Position numbers and translations under genes: made by a program. Shown here piece by piece: positions 18,488 to 26,067 of a stretch of 64,000 nt of DNA. Position 1 is the stretch's first letter; each line of letters opens with the position of its first letter. Source of the DNA: Syntrophomonas sp. (GTDB lineage: Bacteria; Bacillota; Syntrophomonadia; Syntrophomonadales; Syntrophomonadaceae). The notes under the pieces were generated by a model, which ran no database searches, was not told where the DNA came from, and was given only the letters and a program-made list of their open reading frames with translations. The DNA is taken from contig JAENZE010000001.1 of NCBI GenBank assembly GCA_016841425.1, forward strand, positions 248,001 through 312,000, in the 5' to 3' direction.

Positions 18488-18590
18488 CTATACTCCTTTC
18501 CAAACACGGGAGGCAGAACCGTTTCCAGATCCACCCAAAGGCTTAAACATCATAGCTAAGACTTTAGATGCTGAAGCTCGGAGATTTAAT
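18488..18590 (-). ncRNA. Distal Moco/Tuco-type riboswitch candidate
   Basis: On the minus strand this unit carries CTCCGAGC, CTTAGC, GGATCTGGAAACGG, TGCCTCCC and TTGGAAAGGAGT, the same ordered blocks as the unit at 18195-18300. CTCC at the 5' end can pair with GGAG at the 3' end to close the element. It lies downstream of the fdhD remnant and upstream of the proximal unit, each with its own hairpin. Two full units in series would give a steeper or two-signal response. Class assignment is from motif memory. Confidence 0.62.
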
Positions 18591-18752
18591 ATTCTATTTT
18601 CACATTAACTAATTCTACACCCGGTAGTAATTTACCTGCTAAAATTACAATAAATTTTAAAAAATCCTATAGTCATATAGGCAGCATCTGCCATTATATT
18701 CCATAACAATCTATAGTCTTGAAAATCATTCCCCGGAAATGGGATGTACAAG

Positions 18753-18968
18753 CTATACAATTATGCGTTCGGGGTGAGTATAAACATTAAAGCGACTGCC
18801 CCGGGCAAATCCCACCATAGTAATTTTCAATCGTTCAGCCCATTCAACGGCTTGCAGGGTTGGGGCAGAACGGGAAAGAATCAAAGGTATCCCATTTTGC
18901 GCTGCTTTGGCTAGGATTTCAATGGAAATCCTGCCGCTTAAGACCAGACATTTATCAAATAAGGTTAT
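18753..18968 (-). pseudogene. fdhD: fdhD remnant, 5' truncated
   Basis: About 70 codons on the minus strand read FDKCLVLSGRIS, then SRSAPTLQAVEWAE, GFARGSRFNVYTHPER and a stop at 18753-18755. This is the C-terminal quarter of FdhD, the sulfurtransferase-like chaperone that activates formate dehydrogenase. The frame closes with a stop codon just upstream (18969-18971) and there is no start, so roughly the first 180 residues are missing. It lies upstream of the second formate dehydrogenase operon and points the same way, suggesting the operon once began with fdhD. An intact copy elsewhere in the genome would be expected. Confidence 0.85.
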
Positions 18969-18995
18969 TTATTAATAAATTGAATAATAGAAACA

Positions 18996-19026
18996 AATAA
19001 AAAAGGAGACCTTAAAAAGATCTCCC
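18996..19026 (-). terminator. Terminator after the lipoprotein gene
   Basis: On the minus strand GGAGATC and GGTCTCC pair (one G-U) around an AT-rich loop, followed by a run of six U. It starts about 15 bases past the stop of the lipoprotein gene at 19042. Confidence 0.75.
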
Positions 19027-19041
19027 TGAAACCCAAATCGG

Positions 19042-19554
19042 CTATTGCATCTCAGAGATGAAACTGATAGATCCAGTTGCATCGTCACCTACTGCTACCA
19101 CTACACTGTTATTATCTTTAACAGCATTTAGAGACCATCCAGCTCCCATCTGCTGTGTGAATTGTATGGTCCAGCCATTACCTTCCAGAGCATTTTTATA
19201 CTTATCAAAAGAATCTGCCTCAATATTCTCCAGAGCTATAGTATAGGATTTCCCCGCCTCATAGTTAGTTTCCATTACTCCGATAATAGTGCCGTACTTA
19301 AACTCTGGTACATCAGACGGTATTCCCGCGGGCCAATTATAGGTGCTGCCAGCTTTTAAGGAACCCTGATCAGTTGTTATCTCAACCGATTCATTGTCAA
19401 CATCCAGGTCTACTTTTTCCCCGCTTTCACTTTCGATTGCTGTCTCTAATGCTTTTTCGGTAGCTTTTTCAGCTGCATTGCCGCATCCTCCTATGATCAG
19501 GCATAAGGCTAGAAGAACAACCAATACCATGCTTAAATATTTTTTCATTCTCAT
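19042..19554 (-). CDS. Small lipoprotein of unknown function
   Basis: A 170-residue secreted protein. The N-terminus MRMKKYLSMVLVV is followed by a hydrophobic core and the lipobox IGGC, so it is predicted to be lipid-anchored on the outer face of the membrane after cysteine about 25. The mature part is acidic and soluble, with a short Ala/Glu-rich helix and a C-terminal domain of alternating beta-like segments (YTIALENIEADSFDKY, NNSVVVAVGDD). I do not recognise a named family; similar lipoproteins are common in Firmicutes. AGGAGG lies 11 bases before the ATG. It has its own terminator and is divergent from the zinc-ribbon gene. Confidence 0.8.
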   Translation of the reverse strand: MRMKKYLSMVLVVLLALCLIIGGCGNAAEKATEKALETAIESESGEKVDLDVDNESVEITTDQGSLKAGSTYNWPAGIPSDVPEFKYGTIIGVMETNYEAGKSYTIALENIEADSFDKYKNALEGNGWTIQFTQQMGAGWSLNAVKDNNSVVVAVGDDATGSISFISEMQ

Positions 19555-19916
19555 TGGCTACAGTACCTCCTGTTTTAATTTGTCCCTGCCCAATATTATT
19601 CTGTTTGCTCAAATGTAAATCCTGCCAATATTGTTATTTATACCGGTTTATTTTTTAAGACCCTGGGTGGATAAATGCTTGTACAAGTCAGATCTTAGCG
19701 ATTTTATTTTTTCACAATCAGTTTGAGTATCACTGAAACATAGATGTGTCGTCAGCCCGTATATCCCATTTTTGTTAGCTTATGGCTAATGATGGATGGA
19801 TATGAAAAAAATAGACTTACATACAGGAATTAACAAATATTGGTTGAATTAATATAATATCCGCTGTTTTAAAAAATTGCTGATAAATCTCTATATTGTT
19901 TTGGGAGGAACGGGGT
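19555..19916. other. Divergent intergenic region
   Basis: AT-rich spacer between the lipoprotein gene (minus) and the zinc-ribbon gene (plus). It holds the clear plus-strand promoter listed at 19830-19858. No open frame of interest is visible. Confidence 0.6.
19830..19858 (+). promoter_or_regulatory. Sigma-A type promoter for the zinc-ribbon gene
   Basis: TTAACA (19830-19835), a 17-base spacer, then a perfect TATAAT (19853-19858). The start codon lies about 58 bases downstream, with GGGAGG in between. Confidence 0.7.
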
Positions 19917-20456
19917 ATGGAATGTCCTGATTGTAAAGACTGTCAGCTGGAGTCGGTTCTTACCAGACAAGGTCTGTTAGTGGACTACTGCAGAAACTGT
20001 CATGGAGTTTGGCTCGATAGGGGTGATATTTATTTGTTGTCACTCCGAAATGAAATTGCTTCTAAACGGCTGAAGGAGTCGGAAAAGACCTCGAAAAATA
20101 AAATATCTCCCAAAACTAATATTTCTATGACCCCTATTAATTACCCGGAAGGGATTGAGATATACATATGTGATTCCGGGGGGATTTGGATAGAAGGCAA
20201 GCAGGTAAACAAGTTCAGATGCAGTGAAGAAGACCATACTATGTTGGATTTGGGTATCCTTAGCTCACGTGATGATATGCAGCCGGAGTTATCTAATGCT
20301 GCTGGTTTCCCAGGTACAATTGCGGCATATGAGAAATCACCTCTAATACCCAGCCAATGGATTACGAAAGCGAAGAAGGTTAGTATACTGGTGTTTTTAA
20401 GTATTGGTATTTTATGGGTTTGGGTGTTTGCAAGCCAGAGATTATCAAATTTATAA
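19917..20456 (+). CDS. TFIIB-type zinc-ribbon protein with C-terminal membrane anchor
   Basis: A 179-residue protein. The N-terminus has a zf-TFIIB-like zinc ribbon, CPDCKDC with CRNCHGVWLDRGD at about residues 3-40, the form seen in many uncharacterised bacterial proteins. A second, similar segment (YICDSGGIWIEGKQV) keeps the G-W-x(3)G pattern but has lost most cysteines. A lysine-rich linker joins them. The C-terminus has one hydrophobic helix (VSILVFLSIGILWVWVFA), so the ribbon is probably held at the inner membrane face. The ATG at 19917 after GGGAGG is preferred over an in-frame TTG at 19896 that lies before it. Function unknown. Confidence 0.75.
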   Translation: MECPDCKDCQLESVLTRQGLLVDYCRNCHGVWLDRGDIYLLSLRNEIASKRLKESEKTSKNKISPKTNISMTPINYPEGIEIYICDSGGIWIEGKQVNKFRCSEEDHTMLDLGILSSRDDMQPELSNAAGFPGTIAAYEKSPLIPSQWITKAKKVSILVFLSIGILWVWVFASQRLSNL

Positions 20457-20569
20457 AAAGTAGTGTACTGGTGAAAGTCAATGGCGAGTGGAAAATTCAT
20501 GAGATTGCCACCGGACCTTAATCAGGTCAGCATTTTTATCTTAGTCTTACCTTCTCTATTTAGGGAAAC

Positions 20570-20600
20570 AAAGCCATGGGTCCAGCCCATGGCTTTTGAT
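20570..20600 (+). terminator. Terminator after the zinc-ribbon gene
   Basis: AAAGCCATGGG pairs perfectly with CCCATGGCTTT around a five-base loop, then GATTT. It lies 115 bases past the stop at 20456. Confidence 0.75.
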
Positions 20601-20720
20601 TTCATATGGAGTACTCATGTTTTGTCAATTTAAGGTTAAACCTGTTTTAATAAATTATTGAATAGGAAGTACGGAATTAAAACAACCTATAATGCTGTTA
20701 TCAAGCTAGGAGGTTGGATC

Positions 20721-21443
20721 ATGGCACAGTTTTTAGAAGTAGTATGGTCATCCCTGGCGGTATATCTCTTGCTGATTATACTCGCCCGAATTATCGGCAA
20801 GAAATTACTTTCTCAAATGACGTATTTTGATTTTGTGATTGCAATTGTAATCGGTACTGTAGCTGGATCTTTCATCGTAAATCTGGTCAAGGGGTTCTGG
20901 GTACTCTTGAGCCCGATAATTCTTACCGCGTTAACTATAGCTACCGGATATTTAACTTTGAAGAATTTAGCTGCCCGAAAACTTCTTGCCGGAGAGCCGG
21001 TGATTGTAGTTCACAACGGAAAAGTATTGGAACATAACATGCTCAAGCTTCGTTACAATATTGATGATTTGGAGATGCAGCTGCGGCAGAAAGATGTATT
21101 TGACATTAAAGATGTTGAATTTGCGGTTTTTGAGCCTCACGGACAATTCAGCGTATTAAAAAAATACGAAAACCTTTCAGCTACCAAAAAAGATCTAGGT
21201 CTGGCCGGTCAGTCCAAAATGGCTACAGAAATTATTAAGGATGGGGATATACTTCAACAAAACCTGTCGCAGAATAACCTGGATATGTTGTGGCTGGAAA
21301 AAGAATTGGGGAAAATGGGGATTATGGATGTTTCTGAAGTGTTCTATGCCGCATTGCAATCTGATGGTACTTTATATATAGATCTTAAACAAGACATCCT
21401 GCCATATATTCAAAAAGTAGAAGACAATCCGGAGTCTAACTGA
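20721..21443 (+). CDS. DUF421 (YetF-family) membrane protein
   Basis: A 240-residue protein. The first 90 residues contain three hydrophobic helices with the DUF421 signature (ARIIGKKLLSQMTYFDFVIAIVIGT). A soluble C-terminal domain follows, with the family pattern GKVLEHNMLKLRYNIDDL, FDIKDVEFAVFEPHG and a final WLEKEL segment. YetF-like proteins are common in spore formers, but their biochemical role is not established. The ATG at 20721 has TAGGAGG eight bases upstream. The open frame extends 21 codons further upstream without support. It is monocistronic, with a terminator at 21557. Confidence 0.85.
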   Translation: MAQFLEVVWSSLAVYLLLIILARIIGKKLLSQMTYFDFVIAIVIGTVAGSFIVNLVKGFWVLLSPIILTALTIATGYLTLKNLAARKLLAGEPVIVVHNGKVLEHNMLKLRYNIDDLEMQLRQKDVFDIKDVEFAVFEPHGQFSVLKKYENLSATKKDLGLAGQSKMATEIIKDGDILQQNLSQNNLDMLWLEKELGKMGIMDVSEVFYAALQSDGTLYIDLKQDILPYIQKVEDNPESN

Positions 21444-21808
21444 CAAGATAGAATCTTTTGTCTTTCAACTATCGCCTCAATCACAGGCTTTTTACTTGCC
21501 TTGCTCTTAACCTTTTTTCTCGCTTTGGCAGGGTGCCGACTTTTTAGACACCCTGAGCCCGCCATCATGGCGGGCATTTTCTTTCATACTTGAGCACGAC
21601 TTGATATCCCACAGAAAGTTTTATATAAACTTTTATGATTGAGTTTTATATTTGCTTAGACATTAGTTAATAAGAACCACATTGGAAGAGGTGGAACGCT
21701 TTTCAATGTGCTGGTGCTTAAACCTGGGTTATGATATAAGAGTAACGAGAAGTTTTCCGAGTGCATACAGTGGATTGGATGATAATTAAATACCTGGAGT
21801 GATTAGAT
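21444..21808. other. Intergenic region
   Basis: It holds an inverted pair AGGGTG/CACCCT around a U-rich loop at about 21531-21554, the terminator at 21557-21582, and an AT-rich upstream region of the next gene. No gene seen. Confidence 0.6.
21557..21582 (+). terminator. Terminator after the DUF421 gene
   Basis: GCCCGCC and GGCGGGC pair around ATCAT-type loop bases, followed by ATTTTCTTT. Strong GC stem and U-rich tail. Confidence 0.75.
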
Positions 21809-22180
21809 ATGATACGGGTGTTTGTATATGGAACTTTAATGAAGAATTGTTATAACCATGAAAATTATCTGGGTGGACAAAAATTCCTGGGCCGGGCTGT
21901 TCTTCCTGGATATGCCCTATATAATCTGGGCAGTTATCCGGGGGTTGTCAGGGATGAAGAGGAAAGGGTGCTAGGGGAGGTTTATGAGATCGACCAGCAG
22001 GTACTTGAACAGTTAGACTGGTTGGAAGACAACGGCTGGCTTTATACCCGTCAATCAGCCTGGATTTGGCTGAATAAGGTTAGGGTTAGTGCTGAAGTGT
22101 ATGTCTGGAATGGCACAGTTCGAAAAGAACAAAGAATAGAATTCTGCTCTCAACCCTGGCATGATGGGAATGTATTTTGA
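21809..22180 (+). CDS. Gamma-glutamylcyclotransferase-like (AIG2/GGCT) family protein
   Basis: A 123-residue protein beginning with the family hallmark VFVYGTLMKN (the YGTL loop that binds the gamma-glutamyl group). It has a conserved acidic position near the middle (VLGEVYEID, Glu as the expected general base) and the LDWLED segment. Members cyclise gamma-glutamyl amines or act on related amide substrates; bacterial versions such as YtfP are mostly uncharacterised. The gene stands alone between a DUF421 protein and a permease, which gives no pathway hint. Length matches the family. Confidence 0.85.
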   Translation: MIRVFVYGTLMKNCYNHENYLGGQKFLGRAVLPGYALYNLGSYPGVVRDEEERVLGEVYEIDQQVLEQLDWLEDNGWLYTRQSAWIWLNKVRVSAEVYVWNGTVRKEQRIEFCSQPWHDGNVF

Positions 22181-22483
22181 ATTGAGAAAACTTCGTAAGC
22201 TACAAAAACCTACCATCACGGGAGGGTTCTCTATTTTATTTTGTTGGGGCACAGGAGAGCATTCTTGCTACAAATCATAGGAATTCAGCAGAAATATCAT
22301 ATTAGAAGGGATAAGTCTGCGTTTATAACAGTTTTTTGACATCCTGCTGCAGGATTTAATTTTGTTTAATAGAAATAGTTCTATAGCAAAATATAATGTT
22401 ATATTTTGGCAAAGATCTGGATAGGCTCATAATGGGACTGGGTAGACCTGAGATTTAAATTTTTAGGATTTAATAGTACGAGT
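22181..22483. other. Intergenic region
   Basis: It contains an imperfect hairpin (AACCTACC with GGAGGGTT, about 22206-22228) followed by a U-rich stretch that may end the upstream transcript. The rest is AT-rich with no gene visible. Confidence 0.5.
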
Positions 22484-23638
22484 ATGTTCCCATTAGACAT
22501 GATATTAAAGGGGTTGATTCCAATTAACATAAAAAAGAATAAGGACTTAATGTTGCTGATAACGTATGCCGCGATCCTGATTCTGGTGGTGCTCAACTTC
22601 AGCCCCATTATACTCGGTTTGGTATGGTTTGTTTCTTTATTTAAACCATTGTTGATCGGCATAGCTATCGCTTTCATTTTACATAAACCATGTATATTTA
22701 TTGAAATGTATATAAGAAAAATGATTTTGAAAAACAGCAGTCCCGGGTTGATCCGTGGGCTGGCTGTTGTTATGACCTATTTTTTTGCTTTGCTGCTGTT
22801 GACAGTTATAATTCTCTTTATAATTCCCCAGTTAATAGATAGCATCCGACTATTCGTCTCCAATATCGGCACCTACGTTGACAATATGCAGGGTTTAATT
22901 GACCGGGCTGCCAATCTATTAAAGGTGACCAATGTGGATGTGTCATCGTTAATTAACCGGATTTTTGAATCAGTCAACCAGTTGACCAGTAATTTTGCAG
23001 GCCTTCTATCTGGAATCATTGGCGTTACTGCGGGGGTGGCCGGGTTTCTTGCCAACTTGCTTATTTCCTTGATTTTTTCCATCTACCTTCTAGCAGGTTA
23101 TGAAAAAATCCTCGGTAATTGTAAAGCCGTCTGCCGGACATATCTGCCGCCAAGAGCATATCAAAGCGTAGTTTATGTTTATCGGGTGACTACGGATACC
23201 TTTGATAAGTTTGTCTATGGCCAGTTAGCGGAAGCTGTCATTTTAGGGGTGCTTTGCTTCATAGGTATGCTTATTTTCAGGTTCGAATATCCCTTGATGA
23301 TTAGCACCTTAATCGGAATTACCGCCCTGCTGCCTTTAGTGGGAGCCTATATTGGCGGCTCCATTGCTTTTTTGGCACTGCTAATAATTTCACCAGTGCA
23401 GGCGCTCTGGTTTATCGTCTTCTTAATCATCTTGCAGCAGTTTGAAGGTAATATCATCTATCCCAAGGTGGTGGGAAGCAGTCTGGGCTTACCCGGCATC
23501 TGGGTTCTGCTATCCGCGATTGTTGGCGCCGGCCTCGCTGGCCCAATGGGCATCCTGCTTGGCGTACCTATTGCTACTATTCTCTATATCTTACTGAAAA
23601 ATGATGTTCATCAAAAAGCAGCAAAGGAAGGTTCGTAA
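22484..23638 (+). CDS. AI-2E family (PerM-type) membrane transporter
   Basis: A 384-residue polytopic protein. Hydrophobic helices flank a central soluble stretch (SNIGTYVDNMQGLIDRAANLL), and the C-terminal family motifs GALLPLVGAYIGG-like (here ITALLPLVGAYIGG), PKVVGSSLGLPGIWVLLSAIVG and GILLGVPIATILY are present. Family members export small molecules or ions; YdgG/TqsA exports autoinducer-2, others are Na+/H+ antiporters, so the substrate is not predictable. The start at 22484 has no strong ribosome site; ATG at 22499 is an alternative. The neighbouring genes are unrelated. Confidence 0.85.
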   Translation: MFPLDMILKGLIPINIKKNKDLMLLITYAAILILVVLNFSPIILGLVWFVSLFKPLLIGIAIAFILHKPCIFIEMYIRKMILKNSSPGLIRGLAVVMTYFFALLLLTVIILFIIPQLIDSIRLFVSNIGTYVDNMQGLIDRAANLLKVTNVDVSSLINRIFESVNQLTSNFAGLLSGIIGVTAGVAGFLANLLISLIFSIYLLAGYEKILGNCKAVCRTYLPPRAYQSVVYVYRVTTDTFDKFVYGQLAEAVILGVLCFIGMLIFRFEYPLMISTLIGITALLPLVGAYIGGSIAFLALLIISPVQALWFIVFLIILQQFEGNIIYPKVVGSSLGLPGIWVLLSAIVGAGLAGPMGILLGVPIATILYILLKNDVHQKAAKEGS

Positions 23639-23792
23639 AAAAAGCAGGAAAAACTATCACCAGGATCTTATCCACAGGCCACCAAAACTTCTTCTTACTT
23701 ACTCTCCAATCTTGCAGCGAACCGGTATCTTGAATGAGGTTAAAGGGCTTCTCCAAACATTGTATGGTGCCAGGCTGCATTCTTCCCCAAGG

Positions 23793-24536
23793 CTAATCCT
23801 CAAATAAATACTTTAACATTCTATGAGGATTATTGAGGAATTCTTGGGTCAAAACGAAATGTTCTGTTTTATCATATGGGGTTAAAGTGATACCTTCTTC
23901 CGAGAAGACATATATTTCAGCATCAGGATAGGCTAGAATGATTGGCGAATGGGTAGCAATAATGAATTGTGAATTCTTTTTAACCAGGTTATTTATCTGT
24001 ACCAGCAGTGACAGCTGTCTGGAAGGAGATAATGCGGCTTCCGGTTCGTCCAAAATGTATAACCCGTTCCCACCAAAGCGATTTAAAATTAAGGACATAA
24101 AGCTCTCACCATGCGATTGATTATGCAAAGATCTGCCGCCATAACTTGACAGCAGCGGGCATATTTCATCCAATCGGTCAATTTCTGAAGCGACATTATA
24201 AAAACTTTCAGCCCTTAAGAAAAATCCATCGGAAGGTTTCCTTATTCCCCGGGCAACTGTTAAATATCGGTACAACTCTGAATGTGTTTGTTTGGAGGAA
24301 AAGTTGAAATTCTTTGTTCCTCCTTCTGCGTTAAATCCACAAGTAACAGCGATTGCTTCAAGAAGCGTAGATTTTCCGGTACCATTTTCACCAATAAAAA
24401 AAGTTACTTTTTTATTCAGCTCAAGTTCCTGTATTCTTATCAGATTTTTAATCACTGGAAGCCTAAAAAAATAGTTTTCATTTTCATTGGCAGAGTTAAC
24501 CAGTTTTATGGCTTTTATGAATAAATCATCGAACAT
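23793..24536 (-). CDS. Stand-alone AAA/ABC-type ATPase
   Basis: A 247-residue ATPase of the AAA_23/AAA_21 class related to SMC/RecF-like ABC ATPases. Walker A is FIGENGTGKSTLLEAIA, a signature-like SHGESF lies near the middle, Walker B is GLYILDEPEAALSP, and the switch histidine is in IATHSPIILAYP. No membrane partner or nuclease (such as an OLD or TOPRIM domain) is fused or adjacent. AGAGGTG precedes the ATG. Such lone ATPases are often defence or DNA-repair linked, but nothing nearby supports a specific role. It is followed by about 150 bases without features. Confidence 0.8.
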   Translation of the reverse strand: MFDDLFIKAIKLVNSANENENYFFRLPVIKNLIRIQELELNKKVTFFIGENGTGKSTLLEAIAVTCGFNAEGGTKNFNFSSKQTHSELYRYLTVARGIRKPSDGFFLRAESFYNVASEIDRLDEICPLLSSYGGRSLHNQSHGESFMSLILNRFGGNGLYILDEPEAALSPSRQLSLLVQINNLVKKNSQFIIATHSPIILAYPDAEIYVFSEEGITLTPYDKTEHFVLTQEFLNNPHRMLKYLFED

Positions 24537-24732
24537 ACTGACACCTCTTTTGAATGAACATAAGTATCATATCATTTCATTTATTTACCTTGAAATACTG
24601 TTTTATTAATAATAGTATCTGCCTGCAGGCTATCAGCATTTTACATGTGGTCATTTACCCTCCAGAGCAAAGGCTTTGCTCCACCGTTTATGATGATAGC
24701 TTTTCTTCATCATCCAATTCGATATCTATACA

Positions 24733-25935
24733 TCAATTGGCATCATCAATTATTTGAAGCATATCCCATATTTTAATGGCTAAATAAAGATTAACCCGGT
24801 TGAACATTTGCGAAAGATCAAGACCTAGTATTTCTTCTATTCTATTTATCCGGTAATACAAGGTATTGATATGGATATATAATCTATCTGCCGTATCTTT
24901 AAAGTTAAGACTGTTATCCAGCAGTTCCCGCAAAGTAGGCAATAACCTACCTTCGGCTTTATCATCATAATCCAGCAATTTAACCAGGGTATTGAAACAG
25001 TAGCTCTTCAATGTACAAGTATCCTGACCAAAGAGAAGAGAGAATATGCCAAGCTCAGAGAAGTGCTGAGTGACATTGATATTCCCCATAAGAAGCTGTA
25101 AATCTATAGCAGTACAAGCTTCATTATAGCTTTTACGTAAATCTATTAACGGGTATATTTGCCCTATACCCATGGAAACGGCAAAACTTAATTTTTTGCT
25201 AATCAACTCCTTAAAATTGCATATTATCAGGGAGTTTGGCCAATTCTGATCTAAGTCCATACTATCATTAATAAACCGAGCCGGGATTATTATCAATAGA
25301 CTATCGCACCGGGCGATTGCAATAATATCAATTTTTGACCTTCTAAAATATTCTTGTGAATATTTACTGAGCATGTGCCAGTCAATTTTAGCCTTTGTAT
25401 TTATTTCACCAATTCTTATTACCAGAACAAAGTAGGGTTTGTTGACATCGAGGTTTTTATCACTAAGAGCTGCAATATCTCGAATATCTATATTACTTAT
25501 ACAGGTAAGATAATCCCCCAGTTCTTTCCCAAACCTATCTTCGCTTTTGTTCAATTTGGAAAAATAGCATTTGACGGCCAGACTGGCTTCTTTAAGTAAA
25601 GATAAAGTATGATCAAGTAGCTCCGGTGGGATGTCCTTAACGACAATGAATGCACTAGTATTGCCGCATATTACTCGGTAATATAAAGATCTATTCTCCT
25701 CTTTGCGCAGATAAGTTTTATTTTTCTTTAAACATGGAAGCTCTACAAACATATCATTGATTTCCTGTGGGTCTTCTTCTAAGCTGGGATAATATATTTT
25801 GCCGCTGTTATCAGTTATTATTAGCGGTCGTTGAATCATCTTCTCCAAATATGAAGCTACATATCCAAGTCCTTCATCAAGCACCCCGTCCACTAATTGA
25901 TAAACACTTTTGTAAGGCATACTTGCAATGACCAT
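24733..25935 (-). CDS. PucR/CdaR-family transcriptional regulator
   Basis: A 400-residue regulator. The C-terminus has the PucR-type helix-turn-helix (FKDTADRLYIHINTLYYRINRIEEILG) typical of CdaR and PucR activators, preceded by a GGDEF-like domain (residues about 150-290). The N-terminal 130 residues contain a GAF-like sensory segment. The ATG at 25935 has AGGAGG nine bases upstream; the in-frame TTG at 25944 abuts that site and is rejected. A sigma-54 promoter lies 40 bases upstream and an enhancer-binding protein gene is divergent. The regulator is therefore likely made only when that activator is on, and probably controls a catabolic or redox gene set. Confidence 0.87.
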   Translation of the reverse strand: MVIASMPYKSVYQLVDGVLDEGLGYVASYLEKMIQRPLIITDNSGKIYYPSLEEDPQEINDMFVELPCLKKNKTYLRKEENRSLYYRVICGNTSAFIVVKDIPPELLDHTLSLLKEASLAVKCYFSKLNKSEDRFGKELGDYLTCISNIDIRDIAALSDKNLDVNKPYFVLVIRIGEINTKAKIDWHMLSKYSQEYFRRSKIDIIAIARCDSLLIIIPARFINDSMDLDQNWPNSLIICNFKELISKKLSFAVSMGIGQIYPLIDLRKSYNEACTAIDLQLLMGNINVTQHFSELGIFSLLFGQDTCTLKSYCFNTLVKLLDYDDKAEGRLLPTLRELLDNSLNFKDTADRLYIHINTLYYRINRIEEILGLDLSQMFNRVNLYLAIKIWDMLQIIDDAN

Positions 25936-25974
25936 AATACCCAACCTCCTAGATTAATACTTGCAATAAATTTA

Positions 25975-25990
25975 TGCAATAAGCATGCCA
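25975..25990 (-). promoter_or_regulatory. Sigma-54 (-24/-12) promoter for the PucR-type regulator
   Basis: The minus strand reads TGGCATG CTTA TTGCA, against the consensus TGGCACG N4 TTGCW. The invariant GG and GC dinucleotides are spaced exactly 10 bases. Transcription would start near 25963 and give a leader of about 28 bases before the ATG at 25935. The divergent gene encodes a sigma-54 activator, which makes the match functionally sensible. Confidence 0.75.
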
Positions 25991-26067
25991 CTTCATAGGT
26001 GCCTTGACCTTTCGCAATAATTGTCGTTTAATAGAAAAAAGAGCATCTCAAAATCGGTCACAAATAA

